64,000 bases of DNA. Source: Pomacea canaliculata (lineage: Eukaryota; Mollusca; Gastropoda; Architaenioglossa; Ampullariidae). Each line of letters opens with the position of its first letter. Position 1 is the stretch's first letter. The DNA lies in the NCBI RefSeq assembly GCF_003073045.1, contig NC_037592.1:14006384-14070383 (forward strand), written 5' to 3'. The notes beneath the pieces were generated by a model, which saw only the letters and a program-made list of their open reading frames with translations, made no database searches and was not told where the DNA came from. Position numbers and translations under genes: made by a program. Below, piece by piece: positions 1 through 12,010 of this stretch.

Positions 1-3000
1 CAAGAACTGCCCTGATTCTTCTCCTGTGAATTTTGGCAAAGGATACCAGTCGTTGTAGTTCCCTGGAGACCCAGTCATCAGCTTGTAGTCTTTGTACCTG
101 GAGTAAAAACATAAGCTGGTAGATGTTTCTAAGCAAGAATGTCCTCTGATGCAGATATTTGCAAAGTATACTATCGCCGAAGAAGTAACAAAGAGCTGCT
201 GAGCTCGAGAAGAATTGTTGAGCATGAGAGAAAAGTTTGCTGAACAAGCTTGAAAAGGCTGCTGGGCACAAAAGAAAAAGTTGCTGAGCAGGACAGAAAT
301 GATTGCTAAGCAAGAGATAAATATAAAGATAAGAGAGACTGAGATGGAGAAGATAAAGGTATTAGGATGAGGACGAACAATATAAAAAGTAACAAAAATT
401 CAGACCTGCAGACGGAAAGAGACACAGAGACATGTTGATAGAAACAAACTATGACATGATCCTCTTTTCAGCACCAGCAGCCAAACAACAACACCATGGA
501 CCTGATAGCGGTGCTGTTCATGATGGTGTCGATGTTGTAGACGAACTCAAATCGGTTGCTGGCGGCCCCCTGACTGAGCATCTCCCACTGGTTGACACCA
601 TCGATGTCACTAGCTGCAATAACCAATTAAAATTATTTCAGATTGATCATTTATAAATTGCATATCTTGCATTGTAACTACATTCAACAAATCTCAATGT
701 TTCGTAAATTTCTATGACAATTAAACCTGTTTTAAAGCAAGAATGTGACCAGTATAGTCGTCTTTATTTTGAATTAAATGTTTTGTTTTTCAATGCAAGG
801 TATCGCCACGTGTCATCGAGTGTGATGTGTCTCGTAAACAAAGTATAACTTACGAGCTTCTGCGCCGGCTAAATGCAGTATTGTGGGAAACCAGTCTACG
901 GCATGCATCATTCTGAAAAACAGTGTGAAAAAAATTAATGTATATTGTGTACATGCATGGGCACGAGCCCAAAGTAAACGAAAGGAAAAACTCAGTAGAG
1001 TTAACGTCTATAACACTGTCAGCCAGACTGTTTTTGTATTCAGAGAATGACAATTTTCAAGAAATTTGAGTATACAGACTCACTCATTGGTTATAGTCCC
1101 AGCTTTGGAAACAAGATTTTTGCTCCAGACAAAGGCTACACCCCGGGTACCTCCTTCCCAAAACGTCGTCTTGGCTCCCCGCAATGGCCAGTTGTTGGCT
1201 GCGTGAATAACTGGACCTCCATTCTGGAGAGAAAAGTTTTGCACCTGAGGTTTCTGCTCTCATCGACTGATGATCTGACATTACTCTGTGATTTCCTGAT
1301 GTACTTGAATTTTACTCACCAAAGCTTCTACCCACTAGCGGCTCGTTGTGTCGCCTGCATCTGAGGATGGGACTCGACAGGAGAGAGATGATAGCGGACT
1401 AATACATCGAAAATAGCTCGAGCGTTCGAAAACGAGGTTTAAGGGGAAAGAAGAAGGGAAATAATGCACAATAAAGGGGCGGTCACTCCAAACTCACGTC
1501 AGTGGTGAAGATGAGCAGCGCGTTGTCCAGCAGTCCAGCACGGTCCAGAGCCGCCGTGATGTTACCAAACGACTCGTCCATCATGGACACCATGCCTGAG
1601 TTCAAAGAATAAACCTTGTATAAACCATCTTGATAGATACTGCACGATAGCGTGCGTGTAATAAACCATGAGTAAACAGTCGTGGACATCATAGCAATGG
1701 TGACCACTCTTCGTCTTGGGAGATCAGGAACGAAAAAATGATGGAGTTCGTTCATCGTTTAAAGAGGGAAATAAAGGACATTTTTTCTACCGACTGTTAT
1801 CTTAACGTCGTTTATTTTGCTTCTCCTAAATTTCTCTTTGTGCGTGAACTGGACATTTTCACAAGGAAAAAGAAAAGTCTGCACAAAATCTGCATGTCAG
1901 TCACTCACCGCAATAAACTCTCCTGTCCACGGTCTCTATCGACTTGTACATATTCTCGTATTTCTCTGGGACCTGAGACAGACAGGAAAATATGACTGGG
2001 ATCTGAGACAGGAAAAGTTGAACGGGATCTGAATATGTTACTGACAGCACTGAAAGCCTTCTGTAGGGGTTACACCTGCTGTTTGCCATGCTCTGAAAGA
2101 CTTTATCAACATTTGTTAAAAGTAAATTTTTCTTCTTAGAGACTTAAAGTTGCAAAGATGAGAAAAGTATCGCCTACAATGATGTCAGGTCAATATTAGT
2201 AAAGTCAGTGAAGTACCATTTCTATATTTAGATACTCAATTACTCACCCTCAGACAGCTGCCTAATTACACACACATACGTTAACCCAAAGAGTCTGAGC
2301 AAGGAACTTCTTCACCTTCTACCTCACTAACTCACGTTCCGATATCAGTAGATACTTATACTTGTTTACACGAATTAGATTTAGAGATTGTGTGGTCCTG
2401 ATACACACCTGTAACGGGTCGTGAACCAAGTGGAATGGCAGGTAAAGGAAGAGAGGTGTATTGGGATCGTGGCCTTCGATCACTTCAATCGCCTTCTGAG
2501 TGAACAGGTACTGTCGGGCAGAGTCGATAGAATTTATAAAACCAGTTTCATTACCTATTAATACCTCTAAACTTGTTTAAAATGGCTAAATAGGTGAAGT
2601 TACACTTTTATTACACATCTCATTTTTAGTGCCTACGAAAGCCAGACCTTTGAGACTGCAACTACACGAGTTTCCTTCTTGTTAATTTTAATTTATTTCT
2701 TGTCCCTTTCCCACCACACACACAAACTATCCCCACTTTAAAAGAGGTGTAAAAGAGAGGCTAATAAAAACAAAACGAGATTCAAGTCGGATAAAAGGCA
2801 GGAGTCGCTAGGTGTGCAGACAATGATATCGTTGGATGAGGAAGACAAAATGAAATAAATCCACTGACATCATTAGCTCGGTCTAACCACTAATGACGGA
2901 ACTCATTAACAGCAGGCACACAGTGACATTTGCATTAAAGTTTGTGGTACTAGGGTCATATTACTGAAAGGTTAATGTGGCATGCACATTAAAATGTGTA

Positions 3001-5312
3001 TCCTTGGGGTCATAGTCTCAGTAGGTTAGCAGAAAAGTTCCTGTTTAAATGAATTTCGAGGGGATAGAAGTAGTAGGCTAACAGTGACACTCGTGACACT
3101 CGTCCAACATCAAGTGGATGTTACCGAGGTCACACCATCAGTAGCTGACAACGACACTCACGTTAAAATGTGTGTCACTGGGGTCTTTGGCGACAGAGGT
3201 ATTGCTCCGAAGGTCGTAGCCATCACCTGAAAAGACAAGTCGCCAAGCCAGAAAATTATTTTAAAATGCTTTAAAAAGGAATACATTTAGCTTCTTCATT
3301 GAGTTGTCTCCTGAGAGGTCTTCAGTGAGTTCATGTGTACAGTTGATATCTGTCCTTGACGTCTTCCGTTAAACATATCCAGGGAGTAAATGTCAACATG
3401 TACAAAAACACCTCTACACATTTACTGGGAGGTAATTTGATGATTGCTTTCCTCCAGGAATGTGCTTCCACCTTGAAGCGATTTCTCATTATGGGGGAAG
3501 AGGGAGGAGGGAGAGAGGGGACTGAAGTACCCGGAGAAAACCAGTGATGGACAATCCTGCCAGCATGTGCCAGATACAGAGTGTCCCAAGACGAAATCCG
3601 AACCCAGGATCTTTTCACTACAGTGGTGGCAAGCGAGTGTCTCGAGACTATTGCAAAGAAAATAAAATTGAGTGATATCGTCAGTCAAGATAGCTTTAGG
3701 GAAATATCAGTTTTCATCTTTAAGGTTGTGTAGCTTTAGCCAAATTAATTAATTCGTGCAATTAAAATCTCAACTCAGACCCAGACCTACCGGTCATGTG
3801 GGTGTAATAATCCTCGGTTCCATCGTAGTAGCCGAAGTAACTGTCAAAGCCTCTGTATGTCGGGGTATACTTCCAGTTGCACATCCCTAAATGCCACCTA
3901 CAAAATGAAACTTAGGCTGTACAAGCTAGTCATAGAGACTGGAGTAACATAATGCTGTAGATTTTCGTGTTTGTCTCCTCCCTCTTCCGTCTCTCCCCTT
4001 CATTCCATTTCTCTCTTGATCTATCTCGTATGTTTTCTACCTTTGCTTCCCATTAAAATCTTTAACCCCCAACCTCTCCGATTTTCTCCTTTATTTTTTT
4101 TATTCAAAAGAGTAAATTAAATGTTACAAAATTATATGACTATGGTCCTTGAAGTGCATTCTTCTAAACACTAAGAAGACAGGAGCGTGAAGGAAAAGCA
4201 GCACTAAAGGCACGTGTGATAAACTCACTTCCCCACTATGTGTGTCTTGTACCCCGCTGTCCTTAACACCTCGGGTAGCATGGTGAAGTTGGCGGGTACG
4301 TACCGAGGTTCTCCCGCGCTGATGACGTCATGCTGAAACAGTGTAACAGTTACCAACGTAGTCATGTTGCGTGACATCATATACTACACCATCAGAAGTC
4401 ACTACTACAGTAATAGTCTGTGATACTAGAGCTCTGAGAGATGTTATGTAACAAGTTCGACTTTCTGCTGACTGTCAGTACATTTTACTTCACATGGTTG
4501 TCTTGATTTCGCTATGGTCTTTCCCCATATTAGGGTCATTTAATCATGAATGAAGGAGAGATAAGTAAGGGGAGTTAGTTTTACCTGAAGTCCTGTATGG
4601 TAGGGGAAGTAACCAGTCATGAAGGAGTTGCGAGACCTGTTAAAAAGAAAAACAGTCTCTGGCGCCGTCTGTTAAACCCAAACGAGTTAGTATGGTATAA
4701 AATAACCATTAAACTCTAACTCGTAATTGAACACAAAGTTAGAGTAAAACAAATACAATAAAATATTTATGATGTAAAGTGGCTTACGGTGAGCAGTAAT
4801 ACTGGACGTAGGAGGAGTTGAGGATGACCCCTGACCTAGCGAACTTCTCCAGGTTGGGTGTGATCATCACTGGGTTGTGCCAGCTCACATCGTTCCAGCC
4901 TAGATGATAGGATCAGTAGGGTAACTTGCTTGTGGACGCATAGGTAGATAACTTTCCTATTCCCTTCCCTTTCATTGGGGCAGAGCAATTAAGATACTTA
5001 GCAGATGATGACTTTGTGTTATGTCTCATGATAAATCTTTAAACTTCTGGCATCAGCGACAGCAAAATAACACAAGAAAATGCAACAGGTAGAGAAATAA
5101 CGAGAAAAGAAGGGGAAGCAGATTGTGGGGTGAATAGAGGGTGTTAGAAATTTAATTAATGCACACGATCTATACACTCTACACCTACCCAGGTCGTCGC
5201 CGACTATGAAGATGATGTTTGGCGGTGAACCGAGGATCAGAAGAGGGGACATCACCGTGCAGAGCACAGCCAGCAAACAAGTTGTCTCCCGTATAGTTAT
5301 CGGCTTGGTCAT
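1..5312 (-). CDS. ARSB: Arylsulfatase B-like sulfatase, 13 coding exons, 3' end off the window
   Basis: Sulfatase of the N-acetylgalactosamine-4-sulfatase type, which hydrolyses sulfate esters of glycosaminoglycans in lysosomes or outside the cell. Exons on the minus strand: 5312-5189, 4899-4788, 4636-4585, 4332-4229, 3897-3791, 3226-3162, 2510-2409, 1972-1909, 1595-1498, 1223-1084, 912-854, 613-502 and 97-1. All have GT/AG boundaries and matching phases, giving 412 codons with no stop or frameshift. The start at 5312 precedes a signal peptide ([17 protein letters not shown]) and then [11 protein letters not shown] with the metal-binding Asp pair. CSPSR across exons 2-3 is the sulfatase signature; its Cys becomes formylglycine. 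GKWHLG spans exons 4-5, LVHDPLQ is in exon 7, FTTD/NGG spans exons 9-10 and NNWPLRGAK is in exon 10. These supply the remaining expected catalytic Lys, His, Asp and Asn positions. Human ARSB has about 530 residues, so roughly the last 110 lie beyond the left edge. The donor of exon 12 (AG/GTCCAT) is weak. I am sure of the family; the exact substrate is inferred. Confidence 0.93.
2920..3226. repeat. Degenerate tandem repeat of about 60 bases overlapping sulfatase exon 6
   Basis: About four diverged units read along the plus strand. Each contains a CATTAAAATGTG-like core followed by a GGGGTCAT-like core and then CAGTAGGTTAACAG-like sequence. The clearest pair is CACATTAAAATGTG at about 2986 and CACGTTAAAATGTG at about 3159. 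The last unit overlaps the 3' (coding) end of exon 6 and its splice donor. Confidence 0.5.
3440..3640 (-). mobile_element. tRNA-derived SINE in sulfatase intron 5
   Basis: Read on the minus strand, a tRNA-like head (ACTCGCTTGCCACC, then a B box GGGTTCGGATTTC) is followed by a tail containing GGGACACTCTGTATCTGGCA and CTGGCAGGATTGTCCATCAC, ending in a pyrimidine-rich CTCTCTCCCTCCTCCC stretch. The tail resembles the element at about 16.65 kb (TTTCGCCTCGGACACGCTGT, GCATGTGGCACCC), so this is a family. It sits between exons 5 and 6 and does not affect splicing. Confidence 0.6.
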
Positions 5313-5712
5313 GACTGTGTGACACCTGTTGCTCTTCAGCTGATGAATCTGATTCCGTAGACTAATGCCTGTGGTGTAACTTCGAAATACATAAAATAAC
5401 TGAAAAGACACGAGACCTCAGCCATCTGCCCATCTACAGTATTAGTCTCTCTCAAAGCCTATTTTAGAGACCATTAAATATACACAAACCTCATTATCTT
5501 AAATACATCACTTAAAGTGGCATATAAACTTCGAAATATGTAAATGCAGTCATCTCAGGACTACAATATTACATATCTCACGTAGACATCTAAGTTCGTC
5601 CCTGCTTGTACACATTGTACTGGAAACAGGCTCGCAGACGACTTTGTACAACAGTCAACAAAATGTAAACAACATCCACTGAGGACAAGCAGTGACACAT
5701 GAGGTAACTTAC

Positions 5713-5800
5713 TGCCAGGAGAAGTGGTGTGTCGAATGACTGTCAGACGTGGACAGCACGTAGCCTAAATGTTAGCCGTGAACGAGGGTCGATTATCTGC
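5713..5800 (-). other. Possible non-coding first exon of the sulfatase gene
   Basis: A strong minus-strand donor (CTGGCA/GTAAGTTA, GT at 5712-5711) lies 400 bases upstream of the sulfatase ATG, with candidate acceptors (ACCACAG, GCAACAG) just before that ATG. This fits a spliced 5' UTR. The upstream boundary is a guess and I see no TATA box, so the call rests on the donor alone. Confidence 0.3.
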
Positions 5801-7000
5801 GTGAACTAATTCGTCATAACAGTCACGTGCTGCGTGTGGTGACCCCCTCTGACCTCGCAACACACCATTGCAAGAAACATCTGTTGTGACACACTTACAC
5901 TGTGATCAATATGTTGATGTATTAATCAGTCGCTTAGCAGGCTCAATCTGCTACACTCATTAACCTTGTGTGAGCCCCTGCCATGAACGATGTCTGTTAT
6001 AATTTTACTCACCCATTATCCTTATCGTTATCGGATGTTGTACTGTAATTTTAATTACCGTACTTTAACTAGATAAAACATCGCCTTTTTGTCTTTTACT
6101 TCCTACTGTGGAAAGTAATGCAGAGACATGTGCATGGACTATATCATGGTTGATGTAGAAAAGCTTTCTTCGAAGTCTGAGGGACACTATCTCCCTTGTT
6201 TGATCAATATTGGGGACAGAAGTCTTCATTCATGGGACAGAACTCTGCACAATGTGGGAAAAAGAAATAGGAGAGTGGTCTCCCCTCTACGCTCAATGCT
6301 GATGGCCTTTCAAATACACACTGCATACGAAGATGTTTACACATTGATACAAAGTGATCATGAGAAACTGAATTACATGTCATGAACTTGAAGACAAGCA
6401 CACCAGCCAGTTCGATGCTCAGCTGACCCAACAGTGGAGAGGGAAGGTAAATCCTCTGAGGGCTGGAGAAAGTAAGACAGCGACAGACGCACACCACCCT
6501 CACAAAGTATGGAACTGAAATAAAAGCGAGGGAGTTTTAAAATATCAGCTTTTAGCTGAAAGGTCAGTTTTAGATTATAACAAATGTAACTGTTAATTTT
6601 CTTCCCTTCAATATTATCTTTCAAGGAATAACATATTTATGAATTAGTAACCGTTGCTCAATATTAAACGTGTTGAAAATTTGTTTATTTGTTTATTTAC
6701 ACCAGAATACATTTTTAGGAAAGGACAAGGCAGGTGACAACAAAAACATGCAAGGTCGTTTTACAAAAGCGTTTATATGAAGAAGACACGCAGCTCATAA
6801 CACATAATAACCTGACTTATGCACGATACATCTATGTTTATGTGTAATGAACCAGAGCTTGCGTATGTAATGCAAGATAAACATAAATTTATGCGAAATA
6901 AACCCATGTTTACGAATGAAACTTTTTTTTCCTCTTTGCGGAAACGCAGGTTGTCGCGCAGGGACAAAAAGCCTGCTCAGTGATGAAGCAGGTTTGACAT
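5801..7000. other. Intergenic, no gene seen
   Basis: Short open frames only, none with recognisable protein motifs or a convincing exon structure. The 5.9-7.0 kb part is AT-rich. I see no RNA gene and no mobile element here. Confidence 0.5.
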
Positions 7001-7011
7001 GCGACCAACAC

Positions 7012-7119
7012 CTGGCCATAGTGCACCTCGTCCCCGACGATGCTTCCCTCGTGCTCAGCCACCAGCGAGGCTGCTACGACCGGACAGCTGTCTGATGCAG
7101 GGGGTGTGAATGTTTGAGG
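7012..7119 (-). other. Weak candidate orphan exon (possibly CFAP161-like)
   Basis: On the minus strand a 108-base open segment lies between a tag acceptor (TTTCTAG) and a GGCCAG/GTGTTG donor. It encodes 36 residues that include GSIVGDEVHYGQ. The GDxVxYGQ pattern resembles a repeated motif in the ciliary protein CFAP161. That resemblance is from memory and short, and I could not find the neighbouring exons on either side. It may be a relic or chance. Confidence 0.2.
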
Positions 7120-7129
7120 CTAGAAAGAG

Positions 7130-8520
7130 ATAGCAATGAATAAATGGACTCGAGATTTCCAGACAAAATGCGTTAAAGTGTTGTCTAATCAAGAGTTACA
7201 AAAAGTGTGTGGAGACGACTGTTTAATTTGATAGATATGTGTTCCAGTCGCTGTCATGTCCTGGCCAGTCGCCGTCCACTGTTTCTGGGAACGACTGAGG
7301 ACGATGTTACAACGCACAAGGAGTTAATGTATTTTTAATCACCTGTCATACTTCGCAATACACAGGTAGCTCAAATAGCGATCGTATGATAATCCTTTAA
7401 TCTTGACTTCGCTGTTTTGCCGGAGTAGAGAACTGTCTTACAGGAAATGTGTATAACATCACACCTTTGAAAATGATCACTACACGTCACAGAAATTTCT
7501 CTTGTTCAAGAAGAAAGAGAACAATGTTTAAAAGATTACAAACTGGCTAGGTGCACTTTTGGCTATTTTTTCTACCAGCAAGATGTCGGAGAAGATGTTT
7601 GATTGGACAGCAGTGTTCATTAAGATCGCTTAATACGAAGTGATGTGCAGACCCGGCTGCAACTACTTTTGTTTGTTTACCCCGGCACACCTTTGTCCGC
7701 CTTATTACCACAGCTCCCAGGGTAAATAAAACAACACAGGCAGGGTCTGGACACAGCTTTATAAATTTGGAAACAAGACACTTACCCTTGAGGTCCCCAT
7801 GTTGCCCTCCCTTCACAACTATCGCCACCAGTAAATAGTCCCACGACCACCCGTATGTACAGTTAATTCATTTACGCAGAGAGAAGCATGCATGGTCTCC
7901 AGAAAAAAGGGACTATTGCTTTTTAAAAAATGTTTATAAAACGAAATGACTTTTTTGTACTAATTTCTTCCTTCATTCACCAGTCTCACTCGCAATGTTG
8001 CTGTAGAACACGATCACGCACGCACACACACACATTTCTAGAATCACATCAGCATCCTGCCCTCTGCCCGTCATCCAGTCAGTGTCAAATCGCTGTAAAA
8101 GACGACGTCAGTCTCCATCATAAACAACCCAGGAGGTAGGTATCCCCCACTTGTGTTGTCGTCGCCTCAAATCCTAGACCAGGGTTTCAACGAACGCCCT
8201 TGTGCCAATGTCACCTCATTCCGCACAACACATTATCACCACACTGTTAATTGTTTTTGATTGAGCTGTACCGCGCAGTTACCATCTGTGATTACAAGAT
8301 AGGTGAGAGAGAGAGAAAGAAAGAGATGAGACGGGTAGCAAAAGAGTAGTTACAATGACTAAGTTTATGAAAAGGTGGTCCTCTATTTTTTCTGTTATTG
8401 GAAAGCGAGGTTCTAGAGCCGGTCATCTTCTTGAAAGGCTACTGTCCATCTTCCCTCTCTCTCACTACATAACTTTCACCAGCCCTTTACAGAGTCAAAT
8501 ACCCGTTAAACAGAAGAGAA
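7130..8520. other. Intergenic, no gene seen
   Basis: Only short open frames without family motifs. A GAGA-rich stretch lies at 8306-8326. No RNA gene is recognised. Confidence 0.45.
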
Positions 8521-8529
8521 GTTTGGTGA

Positions 8530-8610
8530 ACTACACAAGCTTCGAACCGGCTTGTCCGTGTTCGGACGTCAGTGCTTTAACCAGTCGGTATCCTCTTCGC
8601 CAGGTGTCAT
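8530..8610 (-). mobile_element. tRNA-like SINE head
   Basis: The minus strand reads ACTGGTTAAAGCACTGACG, matching a pol III A box. About 35 bases later comes GCCGGTTCGAAGC, matching a B box (GGTTCGAnnC). No intact tRNA cloverleaf is apparent and there is no matching acceptor stem, so this is a SINE fragment and not a tRNA gene. Confidence 0.5.
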
Positions 8611-8696
8611 GCAGAATCAGTTCTACAGTAGGTTTAGTGTGAGAGGCCTGCTAGCATCCTCTGTCCAGCAGTAGAAAGCACAGTTTACAGCGGGAG

Positions 8697-8805
8697 TCAT
8701 GACGTCATGATGGTGTCAGCTGAGCGCTTGCGAAGACCACGTGAGACCACGTGACGCCAAACAGGTATTTGGAGTGTAGTCTGATACCCTTCCTAATGAC
8801 GTCAT
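8697..8805. promoter_or_regulatory. Cluster of CRE and E-box palindromes
   Basis: TCATGACGTCATGA at 8697-8710 is a perfect 14-base palindrome containing the CREB/ATF site TGACGTCA. CACGTG occurs at 8738-8743 and 8748-8753 as a tandem GACCACGTGA repeat. A second ATGACGTCAT lies at 8796-8805. Two further TGACGTCA sites follow at 9332-9339 and 9597-9604. The density suggests an enhancer or promoter, but no transcript start can be assigned. Confidence 0.4.
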
Positions 8806-9714
8806 GCGTGACCAGCCTCAGTCCTAAGGCCTTTCATTCACTGTGAAGCTTAACTCGTCACTTGGTGCGACTGACAGCCGGATCAAAGCCTTTCAGTTGG
8901 ACACTCCTGAAGTGCTTGCGCCACCTGTAAAAATGTAGACTCTCTCTCTCTCGACTAAATCAGGTGATACTATGTCGCCACATAGAAAAGCACCTTTTGA
9001 CACACACACGTGTGTAGTCGTCCAACCAGCAAAAGAGGTGTGGAAACTCAAGACTCAAAAAATCCATCCAATTCAGAAGGTCTTAGGTAACGTTTGCCAT
9101 TTAGCCTCAACAAGATGAAAGAAAACATGCACGAAAATTAAAATAAACAAGTTAAGCTGTAAAAAAAATTAACTCTATTCTTTTAAAAAAAGAACAATGT
9201 TATTTAGTATTTAGATTAAAAGTAATTGTATATTACAACAAAAATTGATCTTGAAAAGTACATTTCTTTTGTGTAACAAGGAAAATTTCTCGCGATGTGT
9301 AGGTAAGTGATGTGTAAGTGATACATGTATATGACGTCAGAAGCAGTAACTTTGTCTGCGGATTAATATTTAAAACCAAAAATGTTAACATCTGGCAAAT
9401 GACACGCAGAAGACTTGGGATCACATGATCCTAAGATCCCTGTTACTTCATCACCGAGCGTGTCCGCTTCTGTCTGTGGCGGGTAGTGGCAGGTAGTTCC
9501 ACCCAGCACCACACCAGAGGGCGGTAGCACCTCTTGCTCACATTTCCTTGACTCAGTAATGAGAGGGTCGCGAGCAGGTAGTTCTCTGCCTTCTGATGAC
9601 GTCAGCCTTGCCGTTAGGTCAAGAAGATAACGGCTTAGATAATTTGACTGGCAATGAGATGGAGCAAATTTACGACTTGCTGTGGTGTGAACACGTGCGA
9701 CTGAAGGCTTCTGT

Positions 9715-10030
9715 TTATGACTTTAGTGCAAAGTTTTAGTGTTTGGCTAAATGTAGAGTTTTGGTGGACGTTTTCTATCATGATGTATTTAGTGTACGTT
9801 TAAAATGCCCATTTTTAATATTTTTTTTACTTTGGTTTCTGTGCAGTTTTTTTAGTGTATGGTTTCAATGCAGAGTTTTAATATATGGTTTCCGCCCGTG
9901 GGTTTCAGTAGATGGTGTTTAGAGCACAGTTTCTAGCGTATAACTTTTTATTAGTATTTTTTAGTGTGCGGGTTCTGTGCACGGATTTTAGTTTATGGTT
10001 TGACCGCATATTTTCAGTGTAAAGGTAAGC
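9715..10030. repeat. Degenerate tandem repeat, about 18-20 base unit
   Basis: Repeated variants of TTTTAGTGTATGGTTT and CAGTGCAGAGTTT run across the whole segment. Examples are TTTTTTAGTGTATGGTTTC near 9847 and TTTTAGTTTATGGTTT near 9985. Units have diverged enough that the register drifts. No coding content. Confidence 0.6.
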
Positions 10031-10857
10031 ACACGACAGTTACATTATGGTCTTAATGTATAAGCTAAGGGTATGGCTCCATCATTCGTGTGGAACGGGT
10101 GTGTGCGGTGTGTCGAGTGCCGGATGTGTGTGGGCAGGACGTCTGTGCACGTGTTGACCTTTTGTTTTAAAATTCACCAGCACTCGTTCACTTGTCTGTT
10201 TATTAATCGGCTTACTCATAATGTTCTGAGGATTTTTTTTTATTATTTTCCTGTTTATGACAATGTTTTCCAAACGTCACCCGAAGGACAGTTATTCTGC
10301 AGACACCTATGGAAGGTCATCTGCTTTATGGCGCCGAAGTGACAATTCAAGTGAGCTACTGATTGTAAACACAAAGTTACATATATATCAGATAGGTGAA
10401 TAACACATCGGTTAGGTACGCAAAGATGGCGAAGAGGTGCAAGATACAATTGTTTATAAAAGTAGTCTATGTAGAATATTGGTAAGAACAGACTTTAATA
10501 CAAATAGTGGGACATACAAGTATGGCTGATCGTTCACATGTGAAGCTAAGCAGTACGAAGATGAGAGATAACTAGTGAATGGAAACTTACTAGAATTTTT
10601 TTTAATCGCAGTCTCACGTGGTATGTTCTTTTCCATTGACGATACAAGGTCTGAACAGTCAAATTTATTCCCCAAGCTTCTTGGTTGATTTTTCTTTCTA
10701 TAGACGACACTCTGTTGGAACGTGAAAGCCTGTTTGATCGAGAGGAAGAGAAGTAATGTTACAGGTTAACAAGTAATTAAAATGTCAGCTTCTCACTCGG
10801 TCTCCTTGTCGATGAATGTAGCCGATAGCAACGTTTAAAAAGATACTAAATATCATA

Positions 10858-11283
10858 ATAATGCCCTACCCCCTTAAGTGTACTCCGGATGAACCTCTGG
10901 TCCATCCCAAGACACATTTAAGCGTCTGGAGAAACTGAAACAAGAAGTTGCTCTAAGCTACACAATTGTCTGGTGTATTTTTGTGTGTGTAAGGGAGAGA
11001 AAAGGAGACTCCGAAACAGTAATTAGAGGAGAAAGCCCACACACGCAGGGGGAAGAGGGTGAGGAGAGCGCTGTGCAGGCATGAATAATTAAGCATCTGT
11101 TAGATAACGCCAAGCCATACTCTGCAAATATATGACATTTATTCACACAATATACCTGTCAGTATATTTTTCTATTTTATTTTCCTCAAGTTGATAATAC
11201 CCCCATCCCTTTAAGTGTACTCCGAATTAAGTTCTGGGTCCAACCAGGTCACATGTTAAGGTCTGGAGAAACTGAAACACCAA
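10858..11283. repeat. Pair of diverged direct repeats about 90 bases long
   Basis: The segments at 10858-10945 and 11195-11283 share TTAAGTGTACTCCG near the start and GTCTGGAGAAACTGAAACA at the end, with the same spacing. They lie about 340 bases apart in the same orientation. This could be a short dispersed repeat or the flanks of a decayed element. The DNA between them shows no recognisable ORF. Confidence 0.5.
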
Positions 11284-11804
11284 GCAGCTGGTAAGGTTGT
11301 TAGTGGCTGCACCAAAGAAGTTACCACAACACTGTATCTTGCCCACTACACTAATAATCTTACCCATTGCATTCCTTACTGTAATTCACTTTAAATGTCT
11401 CCATCCCATCCCATCCATCCCTTGCTGTTACACTAGTTATCTGCCCGCTACACTAAGAACGTGAACAGTTATTAACGGTAAAACTTTACACTAATCCTCA
11501 GCGTCGATGTAAATGTGATGTTGCTGCCACCGACGGCCCGTTCGTCTCCAAACTTTAATTCGACAAGTATCATCTTCCCAAAACTAAGGTCAAACTCTTG
11601 CTACTCGCCCCGTCGCTGTTAGAGTTATTGCCCTTTAGCTGACATATGACCTCGCATACTTACTGCACTCGGAGCCTGCAGCACGTTACTCCAGAGGTCA
11701 CCGAGGGCACTTTTGAGTCACCTGGCTGTTCGGTGTCTGCGTCATCCTGGTCTTACGGTGAACTAATCGAGTGAACTTCGCGTAAAAACTCTAAGGTACA
11801 GTGT

Positions 11805-12010
11805 AACCAGTAGGGAGGGTAATCAGGAGGGTAATCAGTGGGGAGTGTAATTTGTAGGGAGGGTTATCTGTAGGGAGTTTAATTTGTCGGTAGAGTAATC
11901 TGTAGGGAGTGTGATTGGTAGGGAGTGTAATTTATCAGGAGTGTAATTTATCAGGAGTGTAATTTATCAGGAGTGTATTCTGTAGGTACGGTAATAGTAG
12001 GGAGGGATTG
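11805..12010. repeat. Minisatellite, about 16-17 base unit
   Basis: More than ten units of the form TAATTTGTAGGGAGTG, including three consecutive near-identical copies of TAATTTATCAGGAGTG at about 11929-11977. Adjacent copies vary by a few bases. Confidence 0.8.

Noticed and set aside
1047..1364. 105-codon plus-strand open frame
   Set aside because: It is the antisense shadow of sulfatase exon 10 (1084-1223), whose minus-strand reading carries clear sulfatase motifs and correct splice sites.
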